In this document: piece by piece, positions 16,086-23,817 of the stretch | Position numbering within the stretch: position 1 is the stretch's first letter | How the letters are laid out: the number at the start of each line of letters is the position of its first letter | DNA from: Acidobacteria subdivision 2 bacterium RH1 MAG20 | Lineage (GTDB): Bacteria; Acidobacteriota; Terriglobia; Terriglobales; Acidobacteriaceae | Length of the DNA stretch: 58,735 nt | NCBI GenBank assembly: GCA_002197545.1 | Contig: NFUO01000010.1 | Span: 1 to 58,735, forward strand | Direction of reading: 5' to 3' | Notes under the pieces: generated by a model | The model's database searches: none | Told to the model about the DNA's origin: nothing | What the model saw: the letters and a program-made list of their open reading frames with translations, nothing else | Program-made: the position numbers and the translations under genes

Positions 16086-17192
16086 TTAGCGGTGACCACC
16101 ACCACCACCATGGGAACCGCCTCCCCCACCGCCGCCGTGGAAGCCGCCGCCTCCACCGCCGTGGAAACCTCCGCCACCGCCGCCCCGGAAACCTCCGCCA
16201 CTATTGACGTGGAAGCCGCCTGTGGGGTGTCCACCGACAGGGCCGTGGCCGTACCCGCCCCCGCCATAGCCACCTCGGATGGGGTGGCCGCCACGGTAGC
16301 CGTAGCCACCGCGGTATCCGTAACCGCCATAGCCGTAACCGCCGCCGTAGCCGTAACCACCGCCGTAGCCGTAACCACCATAGATCAAGCCCCCGCCATA
16401 GAGGTAATAAGGCGAGTAGAAACCATAGCCAAAGGGACTCCAGTCAAGGCCCGCACCGGGCAGCCAAGTGTAGCCGTAGGGGCTGCCAGCCCAGTACCAG
16501 CCCGGATCGAAGCCAGCATCTCCGGCGTACTCCGAGGCGAGATCGACGTTGGCGTCACCCAAATATGCGGAGCGGAGGCTGCTCCATTTATAGAGGTCGT
16601 CGTTCTTCGCCCGATCTTTGTTGAAGCGTTGCGGCTTGGCGGCTTCGCCGGTGAGCACAAATTGATGGCCGCCTTTGACCTGGATGGGCTTGATGTTGCT
16701 CTGGAGATCCGAGCCGGGATAGACCGCGGCCTTGCCATCGAAGACGCGGACGATGGAGTCGTTGGCATCGAAAGCGTAGAGACCGTGCTGGAGCAACTGA
16801 GTCTGTCCGTTCTCGAAGTCGACGAGGATGGTGTTCTGTTTGTAGATTTGATCGACTTCGACGTTGGCGCGGCCTCGCTCGAGCTTGACTTCGGTATGGG
16901 TCAGATCGGTAGAGACCATTTGCACCGTGGTGTTGCCACCGAGCCGAAGAAAGATGCCGGGAGTAAGGAGAATTTCGGCTTTACCGTTGGCCGTGGCAAT
17001 GACCTGGCCGACCTGCATTTCGGTGCTGCCTACGGATTTTGAAGAGAGGGGACGGCCTTCCAGAGAGGCCTGCCCTTCAACGTAATTGAGAGTTCCTGGG
17101 CTGGCTGGGTTCGCGTTTTGCCCGAAGGCGGGTGCGCACAGAGTCGCCAGGGAGAGAACTAAGAGCAGCGCTTTCAACCTTGGCATCGACAT
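16086..17192 (-). CDS. Exported FecR-domain protein with Gly/Tyr-rich tail
   Basis: 368 residues. A signal peptide (LKALLLVLSLATLCAPAFGQ) is followed by a FecR-like beta domain at about 35-150 (LNYVEGQASLEGRPL, MQVGQVIATANGKAEILLTP, FLRLGGNTTVQMVS, VKLERGRANVEV). From about 255 the chain is low complexity: WYWAGSPYGYTWLPGAGLDW, then GYGYGGG and GGGGFHGGGGGG repeats ending in a His-containing tail. No membrane helix other than the signal is evident, so it is periplasmic or surface-exposed. It is not a classical anti-sigma FecR, as no sigma factor gene is adjacent. The gene sits between hemA and hemC and has its own terminator. A long open frame on the opposite strand is only a by-product of the Gly codons. 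Confidence 0.82.
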   Translation of the reverse strand: MSMPRLKALLLVLSLATLCAPAFGQNANPASPGTLNYVEGQASLEGRPLSSKSVGSTEMQVGQVIATANGKAEILLTPGIFLRLGGNTTVQMVSTDLTHTEVKLERGRANVEVDQIYKQNTILVDFENGQTQLLQHGLYAFDANDSIVRVFDGKAAVYPGSDLQSNIKPIQVKGGHQFVLTGEAAKPQRFNKDRAKNDDLYKWSSLRSAYLGDANVDLASEYAGDAGFDPGWYWAGSPYGYTWLPGAGLDWSPFGYGFYSPYYLYGGGLIYGGYGYGGGYGYGGGYGYGGYGYRGGYGYRGGHPIRGGYGGGGYGHGPVGGHPTGGFHVNSGGGFRGGGGGGFHGGGGGGFHGGGGGGGSHGGGGGHR

Positions 17193-17388
17193 CGTAACAA
17201 CCTCTGATGTTTAGATGCGGAGATGACCGAAAGGTCACAGGAGGGAGGCTGGCAAAAGCGTTGCAATGCTTAGAGATAGCGCGGTTATCGGGCGCAACTA
17301 TTTTCGTGTTTCCGTGTTGTCATCTCAATGTGTCGAATATCGATCGGCAAAGTTCATTGCCATACACACAACGTTTGCGCTGCGAGCA

Positions 17389-17428
17389 AACCGCAGGTCC
17401 TTCGGCTACGCTACGCTCAGGATGACAA
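17389..17428 (+). repeat. Family A dispersed repeat (GGTCCTTCG...CTCAGGATGACA)
   Basis: Reads CCGCAGGTCCTTCGGC, then TACGCTACGCTCAGGATGACA. Nearly identical blocks occur at 21287-21330, 23635-23677 and, more diverged, at 23720-23766, 30573-30635, 32503-32560 and 40320-40360. Here it lies in the gap between hemA and the FecR gene (17193-17450), which otherwise shows nothing clear. Confidence 0.75.
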
Positions 17429-17450
17429 TCTGTGGTGTGCATTCAGGACA

Positions 17451-18773
17451 CTAGTCATCGGTGGGCGGGTCTGATTTTGGGTTGGGTTGTCCGGTGTAGA
17501 GGCGCTCGAGATCGGCGAGTGCCTGGGCGTCGCCCTGCTGGGCGGCCTGGCGGATGCCAGTAAGGGGATGGTGCAGGAACTTTGCCGTGAGCGAGCGGGT
17601 GAGGGCTTCGACGGCTTCGCGCTGGGCGGGAGTGAGAGTGGCCAGCTTGGACTGGGAGCGGCGGAGTTCGGATTGGCGGATGGTTTCGGCGTATTGCTGA
17701 AGCGACTGAATGGCGGGAACCGCGTTGAGAGTCTGGAGACGCTGGAGGTACTTGTCTACTTCGCGGGTGACGATGGTTTCGGCGGCTTCGGCCTCGCGGC
17801 TGCGGTCGGCGAGGTTGGCCTGAGCGACTTGCTGAAGGTCGTCGATGTCGTAGACGAAGCAGCCTTCGACCTCGTTCATGCCGGGATCGACGTCGCGGGG
17901 GACGGCGATGTCGATGAAGAACATGGGGCGGTTGCGGCGGCGGTGGAGGAAGTGCTGGCCGTGAGAGCGGCCGAAGATTTTCTGTGGTGCTCCGGTCGAG
18001 GTAATGACGATGTCGGCGCGGTCGGCCTGCTCGTAGAGCTGATCGAAGGGGATGACCTGGCCGTTGAAGTCCTGGGCGATCTGCTCGGCCCTCGATTGCG
18101 TTCTGTTGGCTACCAGAATGGAGGCCGCGCCCTGTTGGATGAGGTGGCGGGCGGCAAGTTCGGACATCTTTCCGGCTCCGACGAGAAGGACCGTCTTACC
18201 TTCGAGCGAGTCAAAGATCTTGCGGGCGAGATCGACCGCTACCGAGGCGATGGAGACGGCGCTGGAGCCGATCTGGGTCTCGGTGCGGACGCGCTTGGCT
18301 ACGGTGAAGGCGCGTTGCAATAGGCCTTCGAGCGTGGTGGAGACAGCGCCTACTTCGCGGCCCACAGTGTAGGACTCTTTGACCTGGCCGAGGATCTGGG
18401 GCTCGCCTACGACCATGCTGTCGAGTGAGCTGGCGACGCGGAAGAGATGACGGATGGCTTCACGTTCGCGGAACTCGTAGAGATGCGGCTGGAGATCGGT
18501 CGCGGGGATGTTGAGGTACTCGTAGAGGAAGTTGAGGGTGCCGGGGTTTTCAGACTGCGCGGCGTCCTGCACGGTGAGGAGTTCGACGCGGTTGCAGGTG
18601 GAGAGGATGATGGCTTCGCGGATACCGGGCTGGTGGGCGAGGGCGCGGGTAGCATCGGCGAGGCGCGAGGGAGCGATGGCGAGGCGCTCGCGAACCTCGA
18701 TAGGCGCGGTGTTGTGGTTGATGCCCAGGAGGATGACAACGGTTGAGCCCGGCGCTGTGGGATTTGTCTTCAT
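17451..18773 (-). CDS. hemA: Glutamyl-tRNA reductase
   Basis: 440 residues. HemA reduces Glu-tRNA to glutamate-1-semialdehyde, the first step of C5-pathway heme synthesis. The catalytic STCNRVE (Cys about 60), GINHNTAPIEVRER at the start, VGEPQILGQVKESY, the NADP-binding VLLVGAGKMSELAARHL, VANRT and FIDIAVPRDVDP are all present, and the C-terminal dimerisation helix is complete. The start is the ATG at 18771-18773 (MKTNPTAPGS); an upstream in-frame region overlaps the preceding gene. The start overlaps the stop of the ccsA/hemX-like gene as ATGA, so they are coupled. Confidence 0.96.
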   Translation of the reverse strand: MKTNPTAPGSTVVILLGINHNTAPIEVRERLAIAPSRLADATRALAHQPGIREAIILSTCNRVELLTVQDAAQSENPGTLNFLYEYLNIPATDLQPHLYEFREREAIRHLFRVASSLDSMVVGEPQILGQVKESYTVGREVGAVSTTLEGLLQRAFTVAKRVRTETQIGSSAVSIASVAVDLARKIFDSLEGKTVLLVGAGKMSELAARHLIQQGAASILVANRTQSRAEQIAQDFNGQVIPFDQLYEQADRADIVITSTGAPQKIFGRSHGQHFLHRRRNRPMFFIDIAVPRDVDPGMNEVEGCFVYDIDDLQQVAQANLADRSREAEAAETIVTREVDKYLQRLQTLNAVPAIQSLQQYAETIRQSELRRSQSKLATLTPAQREAVEALTRSLTAKFLHHPLTGIRQAAQQGDAQALADLERLYTGQPNPKSDPPTDD

Positions 18774-19579
18774 GGCGCGGCGAACCTGTGAACGACGGAG
18801 AGTTGATTCGCGGCCCAGACGGCGAGGACGACGAGGAAGACAAAGCTGGAGAGATAGACGGCACGGCGTCCGCGGAGGCCGGAGTGGCGGCGGATGAAGA
18901 TCATGGCGACGTAGGCCAGCCACATGGCGAAGGAGAGCAGGACTTTGGGATCGAGGAAGTAAGACGGCCCGATAGTCTGCTGGGCAATGACGGAGCCGAT
19001 AAGCAGGCCGGCAGTCATGCAGGGCAGGCCGAAGAGCAAGGTTTTAAGGGCAATCTGGTCGGTGGTTTCGAGAGGCGGGAGCCAGGTGAGGGTGGGGGAT
19101 TTCCGTTTGAGGCGGCGCTCTTGAATGAGGTACAGGAGAGAGGCGAGGAGCGAGAGAAATAATGCTGCGTAGGCGGCGAGGAGGAGAGCTACGTGGAGAA
19201 AGATCCAGCCGGTGTGGAGGTGCGGAAAGGATGTTGCCTCTTCGCCGGGGCGGAAGGCAGGGATGAGGCCGAGGAGAAAGCAGATGGGCAGGATGAAGAT
19301 GCCGAGGGAGACGGTCTTGTAGCGTCCGTAGATGAAGAGGAAGGCCAGGGCGAGGACGAGGCCGAGGAAGGATTGCGTCTCGTGGGTATCGACGGGGAGA
19401 CGGTGATGGGCGGCGTTGAGCATCTCGACCAGCGAGACGAAGTGGAAGAAGATGGCGGCAATGGTCGCGGGAATGGCGATGTGGCGCCAGCGGGGACGGT
19501 CGTACAGCGCCGCCGGAAGGACGGCGAGCGAGGCAATGCCATAAAAGAGAACCGCGACTCTGAGCCAGAGGAGGGACAT
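18770..19579 (-). CDS. HemX/CcsA-like cytochrome c assembly membrane protein
   Basis: 269 residues with about eight hydrophobic helices. The stretch FPHLHTGWIFLHVALLLAAY followed by LASLLYLIQERRLKRK is typical of the CcsA/HemX group (cytochrome c assembly protein domain, PF01578), which handle or influence heme and include HemX found before hemA in Gram-positives. The tight overlap with hemA fits HemX, reported to limit HemA levels in Bacillus, but a role in cytochrome c biogenesis cannot be excluded. The start is the ATG at 19577-19579, divergent from the glutaminyl cyclase gene. Confidence 0.82.
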   Translation of the reverse strand: MSLLWLRVAVLFYGIASLAVLPAALYDRPRWRHIAIPATIAAIFFHFVSLVEMLNAAHHRLPVDTHETQSFLGLVLALAFLFIYGRYKTVSLGIFILPICFLLGLIPAFRPGEEATSFPHLHTGWIFLHVALLLAAYAALFLSLLASLLYLIQERRLKRKSPTLTWLPPLETTDQIALKTLLFGLPCMTAGLLIGSVIAQQTIGPSYFLDPKVLLSFAMWLAYVAMIFIRRHSGLRGRRAVYLSSFVFLVVLAVWAANQLSVVHRFAAP

Positions 19580-19738
19580 GGGGTAGATTCGTTCGGTAAT
19601 TTGAACGTAAAGCTAAGTATAACGGGTTGTGTGGGTGAAAACAGCGCGGGAACCGACCTGCAATGGCTGGAGAATGAGGTAAATCTCACGTATTTTGTAG
19701 AGATGCGACCTGGTTGCACCTCCTCTGACACATATGAC

Positions 19739-20542
19739 ATGTACCGATGTGTTCGTTTCGCATTTCTGCTGATTTTTGCAGTGGCTTTGCTGCATGGCAG
19801 CGGTGCTCGGGCGCGCTCGATCAAAGGGACTACTCCGACAGAGGGCTATCGTGTGGTGCATACCTATCCGCACGACAGCTCGGCGTTTACGCAGGGGCTG
19901 GTGATGGTGGATGGGATGCTCTACGAGGGGACAGGGTTGAATGGAAGGTCTTCGGTGCGGGCGGTGGATTTGGCTACGGGGCGCGTGATCCAGTCGGTAA
20001 AAGTGCCAGACAAATATTTTGGCGAAGGCCTGACGGACTGGGGCAACGATCTGATGGAGCTGACGTGGATGGCACATCGCGGGTTTGTGTATGACCGCTT
20101 CAGTATGCGTGTGGTCAGGACGTTTGAGTACAAAGGAGAAGGGTGGGGACTAACGCATGATCGTCAGCATCTGATCATGAGCGATGGGACGTCTGTGTTG
20201 CGGTTTCTCGATCCGGTGACGTTTAAGGTGGTGCGGACGCTTTCGGTATTGGATGGTGGGAGGCCGGTGAAGGAGTTGAATGAGCTGGAGTATATCCATG
20301 GAGAGATCTATGCGAATGTATGGCAGACAGACAGGATCGCGCGAATCTCTCCGGCGACGGGAGAGGTGATCGCGTGGATTGATCTGAGTGGTCTTTTAGC
20401 GGCAGATGAATGGACGGATGGGAATGCTGTGCTGAATGGCATCGCATATGACCAGAAGAACGACCGGCTATTTGTGACGGGAAAACTTTGGCCAAAGCTG
20501 TTTGAGATTAAGGTAGTGCCGGATGTAGCGGGTTCAAAATAA
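19739..20542 (+). CDS. Glutaminyl-peptide cyclotransferase (bacterial/plant type), exported
   Basis: 267 residues from the ATG at 19739-19741, giving a signal peptide (VRFAFLLIFAVALLHGSGARA). The mature part is a five-bladed beta-propeller as in papaya and Xanthomonas QC: FTQGLVMVDGMLYEGTG, GEGLTDWGNDLMELTW, the KELNELEYIHGEIYANVWQT block and NGIAYDQKNDRLFVTGKLWP. These enzymes turn N-terminal glutamine into pyroglutamate on exported proteins. A start at 19703 is in frame but spoils the signal peptide. It is divergent from the heme genes; no partner gene is evident. Confidence 0.88.
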   Translation: MYRCVRFAFLLIFAVALLHGSGARARSIKGTTPTEGYRVVHTYPHDSSAFTQGLVMVDGMLYEGTGLNGRSSVRAVDLATGRVIQSVKVPDKYFGEGLTDWGNDLMELTWMAHRGFVYDRFSMRVVRTFEYKGEGWGLTHDRQHLIMSDGTSVLRFLDPVTFKVVRTLSVLDGGRPVKELNELEYIHGEIYANVWQTDRIARISPATGEVIAWIDLSGLLAADEWTDGNAVLNGIAYDQKNDRLFVTGKLWPKLFEIKVVPDVAGSK

Positions 20543-20575
20543 ATACCTAATGCGAGTGATTGGAACGGTTACGAA

Positions 20576-20616
20576 TTCCACCCATCGCAAAGTGCGCGAT
20601 GGATGGGGCACCCGCA
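20576..20616 (+). repeat. Family B dispersed repeat upstream of mutS
   Basis: CCACCCATCGC / GCGATGGATGGGGCACCCG: an inverted repeat followed by the TGGGGCACCC tail shared with the copies at 21365, 22145, 25030 and 31158. The ATG at 20603 that opens the longest mutS frame lies within this repeat, so that start is suspect. Confidence 0.6.
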
Positions 20617-20704
20617 GATTCGAGGCGGTTCAAAAAGCAGACATCGGCAAGGTCAAGGCTGGTGCGTTATTCTGGCGGTTCTGTTAACAGTGAGACAACA
20701 ACGA

Positions 20705-23602
20705 GTGACGAATGAGACAGCAACTGGTTTGATGGGCGATGCGGCGGGGTTGACGCCGGTGATGCGGCAGTATTTTGCGGCGAAGGAGCAGTATCCGGAT
20801 TGCTTGATGTTTTGCCGGATTGGGGATTTCTATGAGCTCTTTTATGAGGACGCCATTACGGCTTCTCGTGAGCTGCAACTGACGCTGACGGCTCGCGACA
20901 AAGAGAAGAAGCAGCCTATGTGCGGTGTTCCTTACCATGCGGCGGAAGGCTATTTTCAGCGGCTGCTGCGCAAGGGGTATCGGATCGCCGTTTGCGAGCA
21001 GATGGAGGACCCGAAGCAGACGAAGACGATTGTTCGGCGAGAGGTGACGCGGGTGCTGACGCCGGGGACGGCGGTCGATCCCGCGCTGGGCGCGGAGCAG
21101 AGTAATTATCTGGCCAGTGTTGTGGTGCTGAACAAATGCGTTGGTGTGGCGCTGCTGGATCTTTCGACGGGGGAGTTTCGGGCGACAGAGTTTGCCGGGT
21201 GGGCTGAGGCGGTCGATGAGTTGGGGCGGGTGAGGCCGGTGGAGTTGTTGTATGCGCAGGGTGGTTTGGGACTGGGCGGGAGTTCAACCGCAGGTCCTTC
21301 GGCTTCGCTGCGCTTCGCTCAGGATGACAACGCTTTACGGGGCCGCACAAGAAGTGATGCCGATGCGGAAACCCACGTCCCAAAAACGGGACGTGGGGCA
21401 CCCGGTTTGGTGGAAGAAGAAAGTTTGGCGGGACTGGATGGGATTCGGACGAAGACGCCGGTGGAGGATTGGGTGTTTACCGCCGATTATGCGGTGCCAT
21501 TGCTGCGGAATCATCTTCGCGTGCAGTCGCTCGATGGGATGGGGTTGGGTGGGCACGAGACTGCGGCTGTCGCGGCGGGTGCGCTGCTGCATTACATGCG
21601 GGCGACGAAGCAGGGTGGGTTGGAACATGTCGATGGGCTGCGGTTTTATGAGCGGTCTACGTGTCTGGAACTGGATGCGGTGAGTGTAAGGAATCTGGAG
21701 CTGGTAGAGCCGCTGTTTTCGGGGGAGTCCGCGCAGACAACTTTGTTTTATACGCTGGATGCCTGCTGCACGCCTATGGGCAAGCGATTGTTGCGGGCTA
21801 CGCTGTTGCGGCCTTCGAGCCGGTTGGAGGAGATTGAGGCGCGGCTGGAGGCGGTAGGCGAGACGGCGGCGGACCTGCGGAAGCGCGAGGAGCTGCGGCG
21901 GTCGATGAGTGGGGTGCTCGACCTGGAGCGGCTGCTGGGGCGGGTGGCGCTCGATTCGGCTGGTCCGAGAGAGGTGATGGCGCTGGCGGGGACGCTGGGG
22001 TGTTTGCCGGGGATTCGGGCTGCAGTGGGGGCATTTAACGCGGAGTTGTGGCGGAGGCTGGGAGGTGTTGATACGAAAAAAGATCGTGCTTCGCACGAGA
22101 CCCACCTTAGCAACGATGAAACCGTCGCGAAGATGGGGAATCCGGCGGAAACCCATGTCCCAGATACAGGACATGGGGCACCCAGTTCTTCTGCTTCATC
22201 CGGATTCGATGCTATGGAAGACCTGCACGAGATGATCGTGAGGACAATTGCGGAGGAGCCTCCGGTCTCGCTGGCGGATGGTGGAGTGATTCGTGCGGGC
22301 GTGGATGCGGAGCTGGATGAGTTGCGTGAGTTGTCGAGGAGCGGGCGGCATGCGCTGGCGGCGATTGAAGAGCGCGAGCGGCAGCGGACGGGGATTGGGT
22401 CGCTGAAGGTGCGGTTCAATTCAGTGTTTGGGTACTACCTCGAGGTGACGAAGGCGAACGCGAAGGCGGTTCCAGCGGACTATGAACGGAAGCAGACGCT
22501 GGTGAATGCGGAGCGGTTTACGACTCCTGAGCTGAAGGAGTATGAGACCAAGATTCTGACGGCACAGGAACGGAGTGGCGAGATCGAGCGCAGGCTCTTT
22601 GCGGAGCTGCGGCGGCAGTTGCTGGATGCAGCGAAGCGGATGCGGGAGACGGCTCGGCGGGTGGCTGAGATCGATATGCTGGGATGCTTTGCGCATCTGG
22701 CTGCACTGCGTGGGTGGGTGCGGCCGGATGTGGATGCAAGCGGCTTGCTGGAGTTTGTGGGAGCACGGCATCCGGTGGTGGAGCGGCGGCTGGAGGAGAG
22801 TGGCGGCGGACGGTTTGTGCCGAATTCGGTGTATCTCGATGCAGATGTTGGGCCTGCGGTGCTGCTGATTACCGGGCCGAATATGGGTGGTAAGAGTACC
22901 TATCTGCGGCAGGCTGCGCTACTGGTGGTGCTGGCGCAGTGCGGGTGTTTTGTTCCGGCTGAGCGGATGCGGCTGGGGCTGGTTGACCGGATCTATACGC
23001 GGATTGGAGCGAGCGACAATGTGGCGCGAGGGCGGTCGACGTTCATGGTAGAGATGACGGAGACGGCAGCGATTTTGAATACAGCTACGAATCGGTCGCT
23101 GGTGCTGCTGGATGAGATGGGGCGTGGAACGGCCACCTATGATGGGCTTTCGCTGGCGTGGGCTACGGTGGAGCATCTGCATGACCGGATTGGTGCGCGG
23201 ACGTTGTTTGCTACGCATTACCATGAGCTGACGCTGCTAGCGGAGCGGCTTTCGCGGCTGACGAACCTGCGGGTGACGGTGAAGGAGACTCCGTCGGGGA
23301 TCGTGTTTCTGCATACGGTGGAGGCGGGAGCGGCGAGCAAGAGTTACGGCATTGAAGTGGCCCGGCTGGCGGGTTTACCTGCGGCGGTCATCTCGCGGGC
23401 GCGCGAGGTGTTGAAGGTGCATGAGCGGGCGGAGACGCAGCAAGTCCGCGAAGCTGCTCCGATGCCGCAGATGCAGATGACGATGTTTACGCCACTGTCG
23501 CAGAGAATTGTTGATCGGCTGGGCGAGGTAGATGTGGATGGGTTGACTCCGCGTGAGGCGTTGAATCTGTTGGCGGAGTTGCAGCGGGAATTGAAGGGGT
23601 GA
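20705..23602 (+). CDS. mutS: DNA mismatch repair protein MutS with two repeat-derived insertions
   Basis: About 965 residues from the GTG at 20705 (an ATG at 20732 is the alternative; neither has a strong ribosome site). Domains in order: mismatch-binding domain with LMFCRIGDFYELFYEDA (the Phe-x-Glu reader), connector, core, clamp (RSGRHALAAIEERERQRTGI, LKVRFNSVFGYYLEVTK) and ATPase with Walker A GPNMGGKST, ARGRSTFMVEMTE and DEMGRGTATYDGLSLAWA. Typical MutS is about 850-870 residues; the excess comes from two segments encoded at about 21265-21440 and 22060-22205. These contain repeats of families A and B and give peptides such as AETHVPKTGRGAP and AETHVPDTGHGAP. They lie between conserved blocks, so the enzyme probably stays functional. 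mutL is not in the window. Confidence 0.95.
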   Translation: MTNETATGLMGDAAGLTPVMRQYFAAKEQYPDCLMFCRIGDFYELFYEDAITASRELQLTLTARDKEKKQPMCGVPYHAAEGYFQRLLRKGYRIAVCEQMEDPKQTKTIVRREVTRVLTPGTAVDPALGAEQSNYLASVVVLNKCVGVALLDLSTGEFRATEFAGWAEAVDELGRVRPVELLYAQGGLGLGGSSTAGPSASLRFAQDDNALRGRTRSDADAETHVPKTGRGAPGLVEEESLAGLDGIRTKTPVEDWVFTADYAVPLLRNHLRVQSLDGMGLGGHETAAVAAGALLHYMRATKQGGLEHVDGLRFYERSTCLELDAVSVRNLELVEPLFSGESAQTTLFYTLDACCTPMGKRLLRATLLRPSSRLEEIEARLEAVGETAADLRKREELRRSMSGVLDLERLLGRVALDSAGPREVMALAGTLGCLPGIRAAVGAFNAELWRRLGGVDTKKDRASHETHLSNDETVAKMGNPAETHVPDTGHGAPSSSASSGFDAMEDLHEMIVRTIAEEPPVSLADGGVIRAGVDAELDELRELSRSGRHALAAIEERERQRTGIGSLKVRFNSVFGYYLEVTKANAKAVPADYERKQTLVNAERFTTPELKEYETKILTAQERSGEIERRLFAELRRQLLDAAKRMRETARRVAEIDMLGCFAHLAALRGWVRPDVDASGLLEFVGARHPVVERRLEESGGGRFVPNSVYLDADVGPAVLLITGPNMGGKSTYLRQAALLVVLAQCGCFVPAERMRLGLVDRIYTRIGASDNVARGRSTFMVEMTETAAILNTATNRSLVLLDEMGRGTATYDGLSLAWATVEHLHDRIGARTLFATHYHELTLLAERLSRLTNLRVTVKETPSGIVFLHTVEAGAASKSYGIEVARLAGLPAAVISRAREVLKVHERAETQQVREAAPMPQMQMTMFTPLSQRIVDRLGEVDVDGLTPREALNLLAELQRELKG
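21287..21330 (+). repeat. Family A repeat inside mutS
   Basis: ACCGCAGGTCCTTCGGCTTC then GCTGCGCTTCGCTCAGGATGACA. It is read in frame as TAGPSASLRFAQDDN in the connector region of MutS. The sequence is almost the same as the intergenic copy at 17389-17428. Confidence 0.8.
21365..21406 (+). repeat. Family B repeat inside mutS, first copy
   Basis: Perfect 10-bp inverted repeat CCCACGTCCC / GGGACGTGGG (21372-21381 and 21388-21397) preceded by GCGGAAA and followed by GCACCCGGTTTGG. Read in frame as AETHVPKTGRGAPGL. Confidence 0.8.
22088..22192 (+). repeat. Two adjacent family B repeats inside mutS
   Basis: The first (22088-22141) is a variant with CCCACCTTAGC ... GCGAAGATGGGGAAT, like the copy at 25030. 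The second (22145-22192) has the perfect stem CCCATGTCC / GGACATGGG (22152-22160 and 22169-22177), preceded by GCGGAAA and followed by GCACCCAGTTCT. Together they encode a segment including ETHLSNDETVAKMG and AETHVPDTGHGAP. Confidence 0.75.
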
Positions 23603-23780
23603 GGATGGCAGAGGACAGGCAGCGGCAAGAACAAGCGCAGGTCCTTCGACTGCGCTGCGCTCCGCTCAGGATGACAATTCTTCGTAGTTGAAGGGGTGAA
23701 GATGGCAAAAAACATACAACTGCAAAAGCGAAATGCGGGGGTTCTTCGCTCCGCTCAGAATGACAGACTTTTTGAAGCGG
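23591..23780 (+). repeat. Tandem 97-bp imperfect duplication carrying family A repeats and the mutS 3' end
   Basis: TTGAAGGGGTGAGGATGGCA at 23591, which includes the last mutS codons and stop, recurs as TTGAAGGGGTGAAGATGGCA at 23688. Both units continue with an A/C/G-rich arm and then a family A block (CAGGTCCTTCGACTG...CTCAGGATGACA and GGGGTTCTTCGCTCCGCTCAGAATGACA). The second copy therefore has a decoy mutS tail between mutS and anmK. No gene is encoded here. Confidence 0.65.
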
Positions 23781-23817
23781 ATGACAATTTTTGGAGAGCA
23801 GGTAGAAGGTATCAAAG

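Noticed and set aside
16080..17042. 320-codon open frame on the + strand, rich in Val, Ala and Thr
   Set aside because: It is antisense to the Gly/Tyr-rich FecR gene; the GGC/GGT glycine codons of that gene read as GCC/ACC on the other strand and keep the frame open.
20603..20704. Upstream ATG at 20603 as the mutS start
   Set aside because: It lies inside a family B repeat and adds 34 residues with no MutS similarity.
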